A stretch of DNA of 64,000 nt from an uncultured Lachnospiraceae bacterium (GCA_900316855.1 ONEK01000009.1:1-64000), one strand, 5' to 3'; shown: positions 35,285 to 44,230, numbered from the stretch's first letter. Made by a program: numbers and translations. The notes: a model not told the origin generated them from the letters alone.

Positions 35285-37561
35285 ATGTCCGATTATTACG
35301 ACGACAATTACACAGACCGCGGGAATCCGAAGGCCCGGCGTGACAGACGTACCAAGAGCGCCGGATCTTTGGAGCGCTCCGGCGCAAATGTGCCTGCGCG
35401 CAGGCAGAGCACGGAGCTTTCGCGCCGCCCTGTCCGCGGGGAACGTGACGAGCTTGCAAGGCACCGCCTTGCCGCGAAGAGGGAGCGCTCCCGCCGCAGC
35501 GCCATGCTGAAGGAGAAGCGGAACGTCCGCAAGGATATCTATGTCACCAGTGCGATGCTGGTCGCTCTGTTCGCCGCCATGATCATTTACATGGTGTCCT
35601 ATGCAAGGACGCATTCCCAGGAGCTGTTCACGAACGATTACAACAACCGCGAGGCCGACCTTCTCGCGAAGAATATCCGCGGCAGGATCCTTGCAGACGA
35701 CGGGCAGATTCTCGCACAGACGACGGAAAACGAGGATGGGACCGAGACGCGCAGCTATCCGTTCAAAAATCTGTTTTCCCACGTCGTCGGCTACACGGTC
35801 CACGGCGGCTCCGGTGTGGAGCTTACCAACGACTATGACCTTGTGAATACCGGCATCACGCTCTCGGAGAAGGCCGCGTATGACAAGCGGAATGAAAAGT
35901 ATCCCGGCGACGATGTCGTGACGACGCTCAATGTCAGCCTGCAGAAGGCTGCCTCGGACGCGCTCGGCAGCAACCGGGGCGCGGTGCTCGTGACAGAGGC
36001 AGATACAGGCAAAGTCCTGTGCGATCTGTCGAAGCCCGATTTTGACCCCGATACGATCGAAGCGGACTGGGGCACATTTGACCCGGATTCCGGAACGCTC
36101 GTCAACCGTGCGACACAGGGGCAGTATGCCCCCGGCTCGACGTTCAAGATCTTCGATACGATTGAGTTCCTGCAGGAGGACATGTCGAAGGCAACGTCCT
36201 ACAGCTTCGACTGCCCGGGCTATGTTGTCATCGACAATGTCTCCATCAACTGCTACCACTGGGAGGTTCACGGCCATGTGGACCTGAAGAAATCGTTCGC
36301 GGAGTCCTGCAACTCCTCGTTTGCGACGATCGGCACCAGCCTGAACCGTGATTCCTACAACGAAACGCTGAAGAACCTGATGTTTCGCGAGGATCTGCCG
36401 GGTACGCTCCCGACAGCGCAGTCGACGTACGTCCTTGATGATTCCACCTCGACGAAGGAAGTCATGCAGCTTGCGATCGGCCAGGGCCAGACGCTCATGA
36501 CCCCGCTGCATCTCAATCTCGTGACGGCAGCCATCGCAAACGGCGGCACGGTTTACACGCCCTATGTCGTTGACCATATCCAGACCGCCTCCGGCAAGGT
36601 GACCTCGACGACCCAGCCTGAGGCATACCGGACGATCATCACGCCGGAAATTGCCTCCAGGATGCAGGAATACATGCGCGCCGTCGTGACGGAGGGTACC
36701 GCGTCACGCCTTTCGACCCGTCCCTACAACGCTGCCGGCAAGACCGGCACGGCCGAGACCTCCACGAAGACGAGCCAGTCCAACGCCTGGTTTACCGGCT
36801 ATGCCTATGATGACAGTCACAAGGCTGTCGCCATCACCGTCATTGTCGAGAACGTCGGCGGTTCCGGCGGAACGAGCGCCGTTCCGGTGGCACGGGATGT
36901 GCTGGATGCGTACTTCGGCTATACTCCCGCCGCGGGCGAGGATGACGACGCCAACTACATCGACTGGGATCACTCAAACGGCGGCAGCCAGGCGGAGCAG
37001 ACGAACTCGACGCAGCTCAACATGGATACGAACGGAGACGGCATCATGGATGCCGTGGATATTGACGGCGACGGCGTGCCGGACGCGTTTGATACGGACG
37101 GAGACGGCATCATCGACACCAACATCGGCGGCTCGTCCATCTCGCAGGGTCCCGCGCAGACGACGGACAGCCCCGCTGCCGCGAACGGCAGTGAAAGCGC
37201 CTTCAATCTGGATACGGACGGAGACGGTGTTCCGGATGCGTATGACGCAGACGGAGACGGCATCCCGGATGATCCCGCCAATACAAACGGCACCGGCAAT
37301 ACCGGCGGCACAGACAATACCGGCGGCACGAGTCCGCAGGAACCCGCCGATCAGACTAAGACACAGGAAAATACAGCGGAGCAGAACCCGCCGCAGGACA
37401 ATCCTGCAGTTCAGGACCCTGCTGATACGCAGGCGGAAGAGGTTCTGAACAATATCGAGCAGCAGAACGAAGCTGTGACGCCGGACGAGTTCAACCTCGA
37501 CACAGACGGGGACGGCACCGCGGACGCTTATGACGCGAACGGGGACGGGTATCCGGATTAA
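35285..37561 (+). CDS. class B penicillin-binding protein (PbpA-like) with C-terminal calcium-type repeats
   Basis: A 758-aa transpeptidase that crosslinks peptidoglycan with its SEDS partner. A basic cytoplasmic region (residues 1-85) precedes one membrane helix (TSAMLVALFAAMIIYMVSY, about 87-105). RGRILADDGQILAQ and YPFKNLFSHVVGYTVHGGSG resemble PbpA. Active-site motifs are STFK (about residue 284), SCN (about 341) and KTGTAET (about 485). After about residue 570 comes an unusual tail. DxDGDG repeats sit in three blocks (about 580-611, 641-662 and 736-757), such as DTDGDGVPDAYDADGDGIPD, separated by Pro/Thr/Gly/Asn/Gln-rich linkers. They look like thrombospondin type 3 calcium-binding repeats. 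Confidence 0.93.
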   Translation: MSDYYDDNYTDRGNPKARRDRRTKSAGSLERSGANVPARRQSTELSRRPVRGERDELARHRLAAKRERSRRSAMLKEKRNVRKDIYVTSAMLVALFAAMIIYMVSYARTHSQELFTNDYNNREADLLAKNIRGRILADDGQILAQTTENEDGTETRSYPFKNLFSHVVGYTVHGGSGVELTNDYDLVNTGITLSEKAAYDKRNEKYPGDDVVTTLNVSLQKAASDALGSNRGAVLVTEADTGKVLCDLSKPDFDPDTIEADWGTFDPDSGTLVNRATQGQYAPGSTFKIFDTIEFLQEDMSKATSYSFDCPGYVVIDNVSINCYHWEVHGHVDLKKSFAESCNSSFATIGTSLNRDSYNETLKNLMFREDLPGTLPTAQSTYVLDDSTSTKEVMQLAIGQGQTLMTPLHLNLVTAAIANGGTVYTPYVVDHIQTASGKVTSTTQPEAYRTIITPEIASRMQEYMRAVVTEGTASRLSTRPYNAAGKTGTAETSTKTSQSNAWFTGYAYDDSHKAVAITVIVENVGGSGGTSAVPVARDVLDAYFGYTPAAGEDDDANYIDWDHSNGGSQAEQTNSTQLNMDTNGDGIMDAVDIDGDGVPDAFDTDGDGIIDTNIGGSSISQGPAQTTDSPAAANGSESAFNLDTDGDGVPDAYDADGDGIPDDPANTNGTGNTGGTDNTGGTSPQEPADQTKTQENTAEQNPPQDNPAVQDPADTQAEEVLNNIEQQNEAVTPDEFNLDTDGDGTADAYDANGDGYPD

Positions 37562-37642
37562 GCGCACGAAAGACGGCGCTGATGCACCATTGCCAGTGCT
37601 TTTTTAAGATACCGGCGCTGCGGCACAATACAGGAGCGTCAG

Positions 37643-38023
37643 ATGCGCAGACTGCGTTTCTACAACAAGTTGTACATAAGTCCGGGTATCCGGCATCCGA
37701 AGGCGGTACTGTGGCGCCTTCGCCACAATGCGGGGAATCTCGCCCTGTATGTCGTAACGCTCCCGGACGGACAGGAGGGCGCACCGGAATCAACCGGGCC
37801 CGCAGGAGTAAACCTCCTCCAGTTCATGCACTGCGCCAATCTCCACCAGCCCTGGTACCGGCAGCATCCGCCCATGATTCTGGGCATCGCGGAGGGAAGG
37901 CACGAGGCTATACAGCTTGTTTGCCGCATTCTGGATGAATGTCATGCCGCGCGCGGCGACTACAATGTCGCCGGCTTTCTCTTTGAGCTCTCTCATACGG
38001 GCAGGAAGGCGGGTGCGCCATGA
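37643..38023 (+). CDS. hypothetical protein between the PBP and ytfI genes
   Basis: A 126-aa basic protein that I do not recognise. It opens MRRLRFYNKLYISPGIRHPK with AVLWRLRHNAGNLALYVVTL after it, has no signal peptide or membrane helix, and contains a hydrophobic C-terminal helix pattern (HEAIQLVCRILDECHAAR). The middle (NLLQFMHCANLHQPWYRQHP) is rich in His, Tyr and Trp. Its 3' end overlaps the downstream DUF2953 gene by 4 nt, supporting a real translated gene co-expressed with ytfI and ytfJ. No function is proposed. Confidence 0.75.
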   Translation: MRRLRFYNKLYISPGIRHPKAVLWRLRHNAGNLALYVVTLPDGQEGAPESTGPAGVNLLQFMHCANLHQPWYRQHPPMILGIAEGRHEAIQLVCRILDECHAARGDYNVAGFLFELSHTGRKAGAP

Positions 38024-38838
38024 CGACCCTCCTTTTCATACTTGGCCTTGCGGGCAGGATCCTTCTGTGGATTCTTCTGATTGTTCTGGTTCTGATCCTG
38101 CTGATCCTGTTTGTCCCCATCCGGTACCGGCTGCGCTTTTCGGTCGACGATCCAAAGCCGCATGACGAGGCGGACCCCGGGGCACTCCGGGACAGACTCC
38201 AATGCGATTTTCGCTTTTCGTGGCTTGTGCATCTGGTTTCCGGGGGAATCGCGGTTCCGGAGCGTCCGGCGTTCATCGTCCGGATCCTTTTCCTTCGTCT
38301 GGATATCGGCGAAATCATCCGCAGGCATCCGAAGAAGGCGAAGGAAAAGCCGGACAAGGAGAAGGAACAGGCACCCTCCCTTCACTTTCCCTTTACGCCG
38401 GAGGAGCTTGCGGAGTTCCTCCGGTATCACGCGCACCATATTTATGATACGATGAAAAGTGCCGCGGGGAAGCTTCGCAGGGCCTTGAGGCTCCTGCAGG
38501 CAGAGGCTTCGCGCCACACACTGGAGAAGCTTTCGGGGATTGTCCAAAGACTCCTTGCCTCGGTTCTTCCCAACAGGACGCGGGTTTTTGGGACAATCGG
38601 TCTTAGCGATCCCGCACTGGAGGGGGATTTCATGGCGGTCCTTGGCATGCTCATGCCATTCGTTCACGGAACGTTTGAAATCCTGCCTGTTTTCACGCAG
38701 TACCAGACGGATGTCCGCGGGCAGATCAGCGGCAGGATCTTCCTTGTCACCATCCTGAGGGCAGCTCTTGCCGTGGTACTCGACAGGCAGATTATGCGTA
38801 CGCTCCGGCGGGTCCGGGCACTGATGAAGGTGAGGTAA
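38020..38838 (+). CDS. ytfI: DUF2953 membrane protein (YtfI-like)
   Basis: A 272-aa protein with one N-terminal membrane helix (ILLWILLIVLVLILLILFVP, about residues 14-33) followed by VPIRYRLRFSVDD. The hydrophobic start, the beta-rich domain and the C-terminal half (VFGTIGLSDPALEGDFMAVL) match DUF2953. In Bacillus the equivalent gene ytfI lies next to ytfJ, and the same order is found here. The role is unknown, probably linked to sporulation or germination. ATG 38020 overlaps the previous gene by 4 nt. Confidence 0.82.
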   Translation: MTTLLFILGLAGRILLWILLIVLVLILLILFVPIRYRLRFSVDDPKPHDEADPGALRDRLQCDFRFSWLVHLVSGGIAVPERPAFIVRILFLRLDIGEIIRRHPKKAKEKPDKEKEQAPSLHFPFTPEELAEFLRYHAHHIYDTMKSAAGKLRRALRLLQAEASRHTLEKLSGIVQRLLASVLPNRTRVFGTIGLSDPALEGDFMAVLGMLMPFVHGTFEILPVFTQYQTDVRGQISGRIFLVTILRAALAVVLDRQIMRTLRRVRALMKVR

Positions 38839-38844
38839 ATGCAA

Positions 38845-39249
38845 ATGGCGGAAAACAGTTTTGAAAACGTAATGAATTCCCTGCTGAAGGGAGCCGACGC
38901 GGTGCTGACGTCCAAAACCGTTGTCGGGGCGCCCGTGACCGTGGGCGATACCGTGCTGATCCCGCTCTCTGACGTGACGATCGGATGCGGCGCCGGTGCG
39001 AACAACGCGGACCGGAAGAATGCCGGCGGCGGCGGTTTCTCCGCGAAGATGTCGCCGTCCGCAGTGCTGGTCATCCGCGGCGGCAATACGAAGGTCGTCA
39101 GCATCAAAGACCAGAATTCCCTTTCCCGCGCCATTGACCTCGTGCCGGAGATCATCGACAAGATCACAGCCGCGAAGACGGGCAGGCAGATGATGGATGA
39201 TGAGGAGGCGGCGGACATGGCCTTCCCTGACAGCAGGCCGGAGAAGTAA
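38845..39249 (+). CDS. ytfJ: GerW-family sporulation protein YtfJ
   Basis: A 134-aa small basic protein of the YtfJ/GerW family, a spore protein needed for normal germination in Bacillus. FENVMNSLLKGADAVLTSKT with VVGAPVTVGDTVLIPLSDVT, a glycine-rich GCGAGANNADRKNAGGGGF, and a KMSPSAVLVIRGGNTKVVSI strand are all typical. ATG 38845 gives 9-nt spacing from GAGG at 38832-38835; ATG 38839 is only 3 nt away and less likely. This is the best single indication that the organism belongs to a spore-forming lineage. Confidence 0.92.
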   Translation: MAENSFENVMNSLLKGADAVLTSKTVVGAPVTVGDTVLIPLSDVTIGCGAGANNADRKNAGGGGFSAKMSPSAVLVIRGGNTKVVSIKDQNSLSRAIDLVPEIIDKITAAKTGRQMMDDEEAADMAFPDSRPEK

Positions 39250-39257
39250 ATTTCTTC

Positions 39258-39286
39258 TTGCAATTTATTCACGGCTTTGCTATCAT
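39258..39286 (+). promoter_or_regulatory. rpmB promoter
   Basis: TTGCAA at 39258-39263 and TATCAT at 39281-39286 with an exact 17-nt spacer. It lies 48 nt upstream of the rpmB start codon. Confidence 0.65.
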
Positions 39287-39333
39287 ACCAATGTTGTTTT
39301 CACGACGAAAATCTATGTGAGGAGGTGTCATCC

Positions 39334-39519
39334 ATGGCAAAATGTGAAATTTGCGGAAAAGCTGCACACTTCGGAAACAATGTCAGCCATTCTCATAGAA
39401 GATCTAACCGGATCTGGAACTCCAACGTTCAGAGGGTCAGCGTAAAGGTTAACGGCGGCGTGAAGAAGATGAATGTCTGCACTCACTGCCTTCGTGCAGG
39501 GAAAGTGGAGCATGCATAA
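39334..39519 (+). CDS. rpmB: 50S ribosomal protein L28 (zinc-binding form)
   Basis: A 61-aa L28. It has the C+ form with two cysteine pairs, CEIC near the N-terminus and CTHC near the C-terminus, which form a zinc ribbon. The central HSHRRSNRIWNSNVQRV is conserved in the family. GAGGAGG lies about 10 nt before ATG 39334; the open frame extends upstream to 39277 but that part is not L28-like. Promoter and terminator flank it closely, so it is expressed alone. Confidence 0.96.
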   Translation: MAKCEICGKAAHFGNNVSHSHRRSNRIWNSNVQRVSVKVNGGVKKMNVCTHCLRAGKVEHA

Positions 39520-39568
39520 GTTCTGAATTCCGATTATACAAGCTTTCGAAAGCAAAACAACACGTGGT

Positions 39569-39600
39569 AAAAGGCCCGGGACTGCAGTCCCGGGTCTTTT
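39569..39600 (+). terminator. rpmB intrinsic terminator
   Basis: A 15-bp stem with one G-T pair. The left arm AAAAGGCCCGGGACT and right arm AGTCCCGGGTCTTTT flank a GC loop, and ATTTT follows. The -35 box of the next promoter starts 4 nt after it. Confidence 0.88.
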
Positions 39601-39603
39601 ATT

Positions 39604-39633
39604 TTGACACTGTACGGCGGATAAGGCTATAAT
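39604..39633 (+). promoter_or_regulatory. asp23-fakA promoter
   Basis: Consensus TTGACA at 39604-39609 and consensus TATAAT at 39628-39633, spacing 18 nt. It predicts a leader of about 270 nt that includes the hairpin element at 39694-39861. Confidence 0.75.
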
Positions 39634-39693
39634 AAATTGTTTAAAGCTGCACCGGTATCAGTCTGTACCTTTGTGCGGACGCAGCGAGCGAAG

Positions 39694-39861
39694 TTTGAAA
39701 GACGCCGCCGATGCGGCTTCTTTCAAGCCCGAACCGGTGCCTGCGGCACACGGTTCGTGATCATACACGGGAAACCGCCTTCGCCGGCACACGGTTCGTG
39801 ATCATACACGGGAAACCGCCTTCGCGGATTTCCCGTGATGTATGCCTGCTGGCGCAGGCAT
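39694..39861 (+). repeat. modular hairpin element, locus 2 (M1-M2-M3-M4, with internal duplication)
   Basis: M1 is at 39694-39727 (GACGCCGC, loop CGAT, GCGGCTTC, imperfect). M2 is at 39731-39756 (GAACCGGTGCC, loop TGC, GGCACACGGTTC with one bulged A). M3 is at 39807-39837 (CACGGGAAACCGC, loop CTTC, GCGGATTTCCCGTG). M4 is at 39842-39861 (ATGCCTGC, loop TGGC, GCAGGCAT). A 40-nt segment covering the 3' side of M2 and the 5' side of M3 is duplicated (39744-39783 and 39785-39824), leaving one broken M3 half. The gap 39520-39908 contains, besides this, only the rpmB terminator and the next promoter. Confidence 0.85.
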
Positions 39862-39908
39862 TAAGATGGAAAAATGGATCACAGTAATCCGAAAGGAGTG
39901 TACATACA

Positions 39909-40271
39909 ATGAAGGCTTCTTCCATGAATACCCACATGGGCAGTATCGCCATTGACAACGAAGTCATCGCGCAGTACGCGGGCTCCGTGGCGAACGAATG
40001 CTTCGGCATCGTCGGTATGGCAGGCATCAATGTCAGGGACGGCGTGTTCGGACTCCTCAAGAAGGAATCCATGACAAGGGGGATTAACGTCTCCCTCACG
40101 GATACGAACAAGCTCGACATCGACTTCCATGTGATCGTTTCCTACGGCGTCAATATCCCGACCGTTGCCGACAATCTCATCGACAGCGTGAAATACAAGG
40201 TGGAGGAGTTCACCGGCCTTGAAATCGAGAAGATCAACATCTATGTCGAGGGCGTCAAGGTAATTGATTAA
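39909..40271 (+). CDS. Asp23/Gls24 family envelope stress protein (YloU-like)
   Basis: A 120-aa Asp23-family protein. IAIDNEVIAQYAGSVANECF, then GIVGMAG and a final IEKINIYVEGVKV, match the family. In Staphylococcus, Asp23 is membrane-tethered and linked to cell-envelope stress. In many Firmicutes this gene (yloU) lies directly before fakA/yloV and near rpmB and recG, exactly as here. GAAAGGAG precedes ATG 39909. fakA follows 22 nt after the stop. Confidence 0.93.
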   Translation: MKASSMNTHMGSIAIDNEVIAQYAGSVANECFGIVGMAGINVRDGVFGLLKKESMTRGINVSLTDTNKLDIDFHVIVSYGVNIPTVADNLIDSVKYKVEEFTGLEIEKINIYVEGVKVID

Positions 40272-40292
40272 CGATAGGAGAGTTCTGAGTAA

Positions 40293-41990
40293 ATGAATAC
40301 GATCGACACACAACAGTTCCGCAACATGTTCCTGTGCGGCGCTGACAATCTGTCTTCCAACAAGGCCTGGATCAACGAGCTGAATGTTTTCCCCGTTCCC
40401 GACGGCGATACCGGAACGAACATGACCATGACCGTCATGTCCGCCGTGCACGAGGTGGCGAATCTCGGCAGTACGGATGACATGCACGCCATCTGCAAGG
40501 CTATTTCGTCCGGGTCCCTCAGGGGTGCGAGGGGCAATTCCGGCGTCATCCTCTCGCAGCTGTTCCGCGGCTTCTGCAAGATTGTCCGCGACCGGTCCGA
40601 AATCGACGTGCCGCTGTGCGCGGCCGCCATGGACAAGGCGGTCGAGACAGCCTACAAGGCTGTCATGAAGCCGAAGGAAGGCACGATTCTCACCGTGGCA
40701 AGAGGCGCGGCCGAGAAGGCGCGCGAGCTCGCGGATCAGGGCGTCACGGATTTTGACGACTTCCTCCCGGCTGTCCTTTCCCACACGGGGGAGGTTCTTG
40801 CTTCCACGCCGGACCTGCTTCCTGTGCTGAAGCAGGCGGGCGTTGTGGACTCCGGCGGGCAGGGGCTTGTCCAGGTCCTGAAGGGAGCTTATGAGGGCTA
40901 TCAGGGCAAGACGGCAGACCTTGCCAGAATGCTTAATCCCGCGGCAAAGGAAGACGAGACGGACGAAGACGCGAAGGAAGACGAGCTCAGGAAGCTCAAA
41001 TACGGCTACTGCCTCAGCTTCTTCGTCGATCTCGAGGGACAGTTCAATCCCAAGACGGAAGCCGATGTGAAGAAATACATGGAGACGATCGGCGATCATC
41101 TCGTCTGTGTCCGCACGGACAATACGCTCCATGTCCAGGTCTACACCAATGATCCCGGCCTTGTACTGCAGAAAGCCCTGATGTACGGGCAGCTTCGCGG
41201 CATCAGGATCGCGAACCTTCGCCTTGGCGAGGAGCACGAGGACCTCGCGGAAGCGGCACAGCCGGCGGATTCGTCAGCCGGCGCGTCCGAAGGTGCTGCA
41301 GACGGAACTTCTGCACCGTCGGAAGGGCACAAGGAGATGGCGATCATCGCGGTCGCGGCAGGCGAGGGCCTCAGCGGGATCTTCAGGGGGCTCGGCGTCG
41401 ATCATGTCATTTCCGGCGGCCAGACCATGAATCCGTCCACGGAGGACATCCTGAACGCCGTGGATGAGACGGACGCGGATACCATCTTCGTCCTTCCCAA
41501 CAACAAGAACATCATCATGGCGGCGAACCAGGCGGCCGCCCTGTCGGATCAGAAGAAGGTCATCGTCATTCCCACGAAGAACGTTCCCCAGGGAATCACC
41601 GCGACGATCAACTTCATGCCGGATCTTGATCCGGATGTGAATGAGAAGACCATGGAAGAGGAAATCTCCCGTGTTAAGAGCGCCGAGGTGACGTACGCCG
41701 TCCGCGATACCATCATCGACGACGTCACGATCCACGCGGGCAACATGATGGCAATCGGCGACAGCGGTATCCTCTATGTCGGTGAGGACAGGAACGCGAC
41801 CGCACTCGAGGCGCTCAAGAAGATGGTCGACGACACCACGGAGCTCGTTTCCATCTACTACGGCGCGGATACGACCGAAGAGGATGCCAATGCCCTCCTC
41901 GGGCAGGCAAAAGCCGCTTTCCCGAACTGTGACGTGGAGCTGCAGAACGGCGGCCAGCCGGTCTACTACTACATGCTGTCCGCGGAATAA
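40293..41990 (+). CDS. fakA: fatty acid kinase catalytic subunit FakA (DAK2/YloV family)
   Basis: Phosphorylates fatty acids presented by FakB (DegV-family) proteins, feeding exogenous fatty acids to phospholipid synthesis. The 565-aa protein begins with a DhaL/DAK2 kinase domain: ELNVFPVPDGDTGTNMTMTV holds the Mg-ATP aspartates, and GSLRGARGNSGVILSQLFRG follows. A middle domain and a C-terminal DegV-like region (residues about 350-565) complete the usual layout. A degV/fakB gene lies two genes downstream at 44424, giving both partners in one neighbourhood. A terminator follows at 42027. Confidence 0.93.
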   Translation: MNTIDTQQFRNMFLCGADNLSSNKAWINELNVFPVPDGDTGTNMTMTVMSAVHEVANLGSTDDMHAICKAISSGSLRGARGNSGVILSQLFRGFCKIVRDRSEIDVPLCAAAMDKAVETAYKAVMKPKEGTILTVARGAAEKARELADQGVTDFDDFLPAVLSHTGEVLASTPDLLPVLKQAGVVDSGGQGLVQVLKGAYEGYQGKTADLARMLNPAAKEDETDEDAKEDELRKLKYGYCLSFFVDLEGQFNPKTEADVKKYMETIGDHLVCVRTDNTLHVQVYTNDPGLVLQKALMYGQLRGIRIANLRLGEEHEDLAEAAQPADSSAGASEGAADGTSAPSEGHKEMAIIAVAAGEGLSGIFRGLGVDHVISGGQTMNPSTEDILNAVDETDADTIFVLPNNKNIIMAANQAAALSDQKKVIVIPTKNVPQGITATINFMPDLDPDVNEKTMEEEISRVKSAEVTYAVRDTIIDDVTIHAGNMMAIGDSGILYVGEDRNATALEALKKMVDDTTELVSIYYGADTTEEDANALLGQAKAAFPNCDVELQNGGQPVYYYMLSAE

Positions 41991-42026
41991 GGATCAGCAG
42001 CATTTCAGATCACGCAGTCAGAAGGG

Positions 42027-42055
42027 GCAGGAGCAGAGGGCTCCTGCTCCTTTTT
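42027..42055 (+). terminator. intrinsic terminator after fakA
   Basis: An 8-bp stem, GCAGGAGC with GCTCCTGC and loop AGAGG, followed by TCCTTTTTC. It lies 37 nt before recG. Confidence 0.8.
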
Positions 42056-42091
42056 CATGAACTGATAAAGCATCCCTCACCAGGAAAGCAG

Positions 42092-44230
42092 ATGACCAGG
42101 ATGAACGGAACGCGCAAAACGGAATCAGGACCCATCACAAGGGACACCCCCCTGACAGCCCTGAAGGGTGTCGGGGAGAAGACGGCCGCCTTATTCAGTA
42201 AGAGGGGCCTTGTCACCGTCGGGGATCTTCTGGAATATTATCCGCGAAGCTATGATACTTTCACCGCGCCGATAACGGTGGATCAGCTCAAGGAAGGTGA
42301 GACGGCATCCTGCACCCTGACAATCGTCGGAAAGGGGTCCGTCGTCCACGCAGGCCGCTACCGCATCACGACGTTTCACGCGGCGGATGTGACGGGGCAG
42401 ATCCGCCTTACGTGGTTCAACATGCCCTATCTTGTCAAAACGATTCTGCCGGGCTCCGTCCACGTCTTCCGCGGCAGGATCCGCCGGTACCGGAACGGCA
42501 GTCTCTGCATTGAGCAGCCATCCATCTATACGCCGGCGGAATACGAAAAGCTCGGCTCCACCCTCCAGCCTCGCTACCCCCTGACGGAGGGGCAAAGGAA
42601 CAGCCAGCTCATCCGCATGATGCACAGGGTGCTGGAGGATGATACCCTGAGCGGGGACGCTGATTCTTCCCTGATTGCCGAATACCTCACGGAGCAGGAT
42701 CGCAGGGAGCTTGACCTCATGTCCGAGTCCGAAGCCACGTGCCGCATCCATTTTCCCCGCAGCGAACAGGAGCTGGTCCGTGCCAGAAACCGCAAGGTCT
42801 TCGATGAATTCGTAGCGTTCCTGATGGCCGTGAAGAGGCAGAAGGCTTTCGTGAAAGCCGTGACCAACGACCGCCCCATGATTCCCGCTGCTCAGACAAA
42901 GCGCCTCATCGAGGCGCTTCCCTATGAGCTCACGGATTCACAGCGGCAGGCCTGGAGCGAGATCGAAAACGATCTTACAGGTCCGGCGCTCATGAACCGT
43001 CTGCTGCAGGGCGACGTCGGCTCCGGCAAGACGATCCTTGCCTTCCTCGCCCTCATCCTGTGCGCCTGCAACGGCAGACAGGGAGCCATGATGGCGCCGA
43101 CGGAGGTTCTGGCTTCCCAGCATATGGAAAATCTGGTAAGCCTCATCCGGCAGTATCACCTGCCGGTCCATCCGGTCCTGCTCACCGGATCCGTGAAGGG
43201 AGCCGCGCGCCGGAAGGCCTATGAGGACATCGCATCCGGGGAGGCCGATATTATCCTGGGAACCCATGCCCTGATCCAGGACCGGCTGCAGTACCACGAC
43301 CTTTCCCTTGTCATCACGGACGAGCAGCACCGCTTCGGCGTGCATCAGCGGGAGTCCCTCGCGGGCAAGGGAGCCGCGGTGCCGGTTCTTGTCATGAGCG
43401 CGACGCCGATCCCGCGCACGCTTTCCATTATCCTGTACGGGGACCTGCAGGTCTCGCGCCTTACGCAGAAGCCGAAAAACCGCCTGCCCATCCGCAACCT
43501 TGCCATGAGCATGCACGAAGAGGGCAAAGCGCTCCGCTTCCTGTTAAACGAGACGAAAAAGGGCCGTCAGGCCTATATCATCTGCCCCGCCATTGAGCGT
43601 GGCGAAGATGACGCTTCCGATCTGTCCGTATGCGGGGCCGGGATTCTGCCGGATGCCGGGGAGCCGGAAAATGTCACGGATTTTGCCGATAAGCTTCGCG
43701 CCAGTATTCCGGAATCCGTTTCCATCGGCGTCCTGCATGGCCGCATGAAACCGGCACAGAAGGAAAAGGTCATGAACGCCTTCGCGGCGCATGAGCTCGA
43801 TATTCTCGTCTCGACGACTGTCATCGAGGTCGGGATCGACGTGCCGAACGCCACGGTCATCCTCATCCTGAACGCCGAGCGCTTCGGCCTGTCCCAGCTG
43901 CACCAGCTGCGCGGACGGGTCGGAAGGGGAGCGGAGCAGTCCTACTGCATGTTCCTCTATTCGGAGCAGCTGAAGGAGAAGCCGAAGCGCCTCGAAATTC
44001 TCGAGCATTCCAACGACGGCTTTGACATCGCGGAGCAGGACTTAAAGCTCCGGGGACCCGGCGACCTGTTCGGGGTGCGGCAGTCCGGCGAGATGGGCTT
44101 TCGTCTTGCGGACCTCTGCGGGGATGCCGATATTCTGACCATGGCCTCGGACTATGTGGACCGCCTGCTTAAGGAACACCCGGATGCCGTCCTGCCGATG
44201 ATGCATGACCTCGATCTTCGCTCGATCTAG
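42092..44230 (+). CDS. recG: ATP-dependent DNA helicase RecG
   Basis: Branched-DNA helicase that regresses stalled replication forks. The 712-aa protein has an N-terminal wedge/OB domain (residues about 15-170, TPLTALKGVGEKTAALFSKR) and two helicase domains. Motifs are LLQGDVGSGKT (Walker A), APTEVLASQH, VITDEQHRFGVHQR (DExH box), VMSATPIPRTL, VGVLHGRMK-like GVLHGRMKPAQKEKVM, and QLHQLRGRVGRG. The final region DLKLRGPGDLFGVRQSG is RecG-specific. Its position after yloU-yloV matches Firmicutes gene order. The weak site AGGAAAG precedes ATG 42092. Confidence 0.96.
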   Translation: MTRMNGTRKTESGPITRDTPLTALKGVGEKTAALFSKRGLVTVGDLLEYYPRSYDTFTAPITVDQLKEGETASCTLTIVGKGSVVHAGRYRITTFHAADVTGQIRLTWFNMPYLVKTILPGSVHVFRGRIRRYRNGSLCIEQPSIYTPAEYEKLGSTLQPRYPLTEGQRNSQLIRMMHRVLEDDTLSGDADSSLIAEYLTEQDRRELDLMSESEATCRIHFPRSEQELVRARNRKVFDEFVAFLMAVKRQKAFVKAVTNDRPMIPAAQTKRLIEALPYELTDSQRQAWSEIENDLTGPALMNRLLQGDVGSGKTILAFLALILCACNGRQGAMMAPTEVLASQHMENLVSLIRQYHLPVHPVLLTGSVKGAARRKAYEDIASGEADIILGTHALIQDRLQYHDLSLVITDEQHRFGVHQRESLAGKGAAVPVLVMSATPIPRTLSIILYGDLQVSRLTQKPKNRLPIRNLAMSMHEEGKALRFLLNETKKGRQAYIICPAIERGEDDASDLSVCGAGILPDAGEPENVTDFADKLRASIPESVSIGVLHGRMKPAQKEKVMNAFAAHELDILVSTTVIEVGIDVPNATVILILNAERFGLSQLHQLRGRVGRGAEQSYCMFLYSEQLKEKPKRLEILEHSNDGFDIAEQDLKLRGPGDLFGVRQSGEMGFRLADLCGDADILTMASDYVDRLLKEHPDAVLPMMHDLDLRSI

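Noticed and set aside
37705..37722. GTGGCG/CGCCAC hairpin as another element copy
   Set aside because: It lies inside the hypothetical gene at 37643, has a short stem and lacks neighbouring modules.
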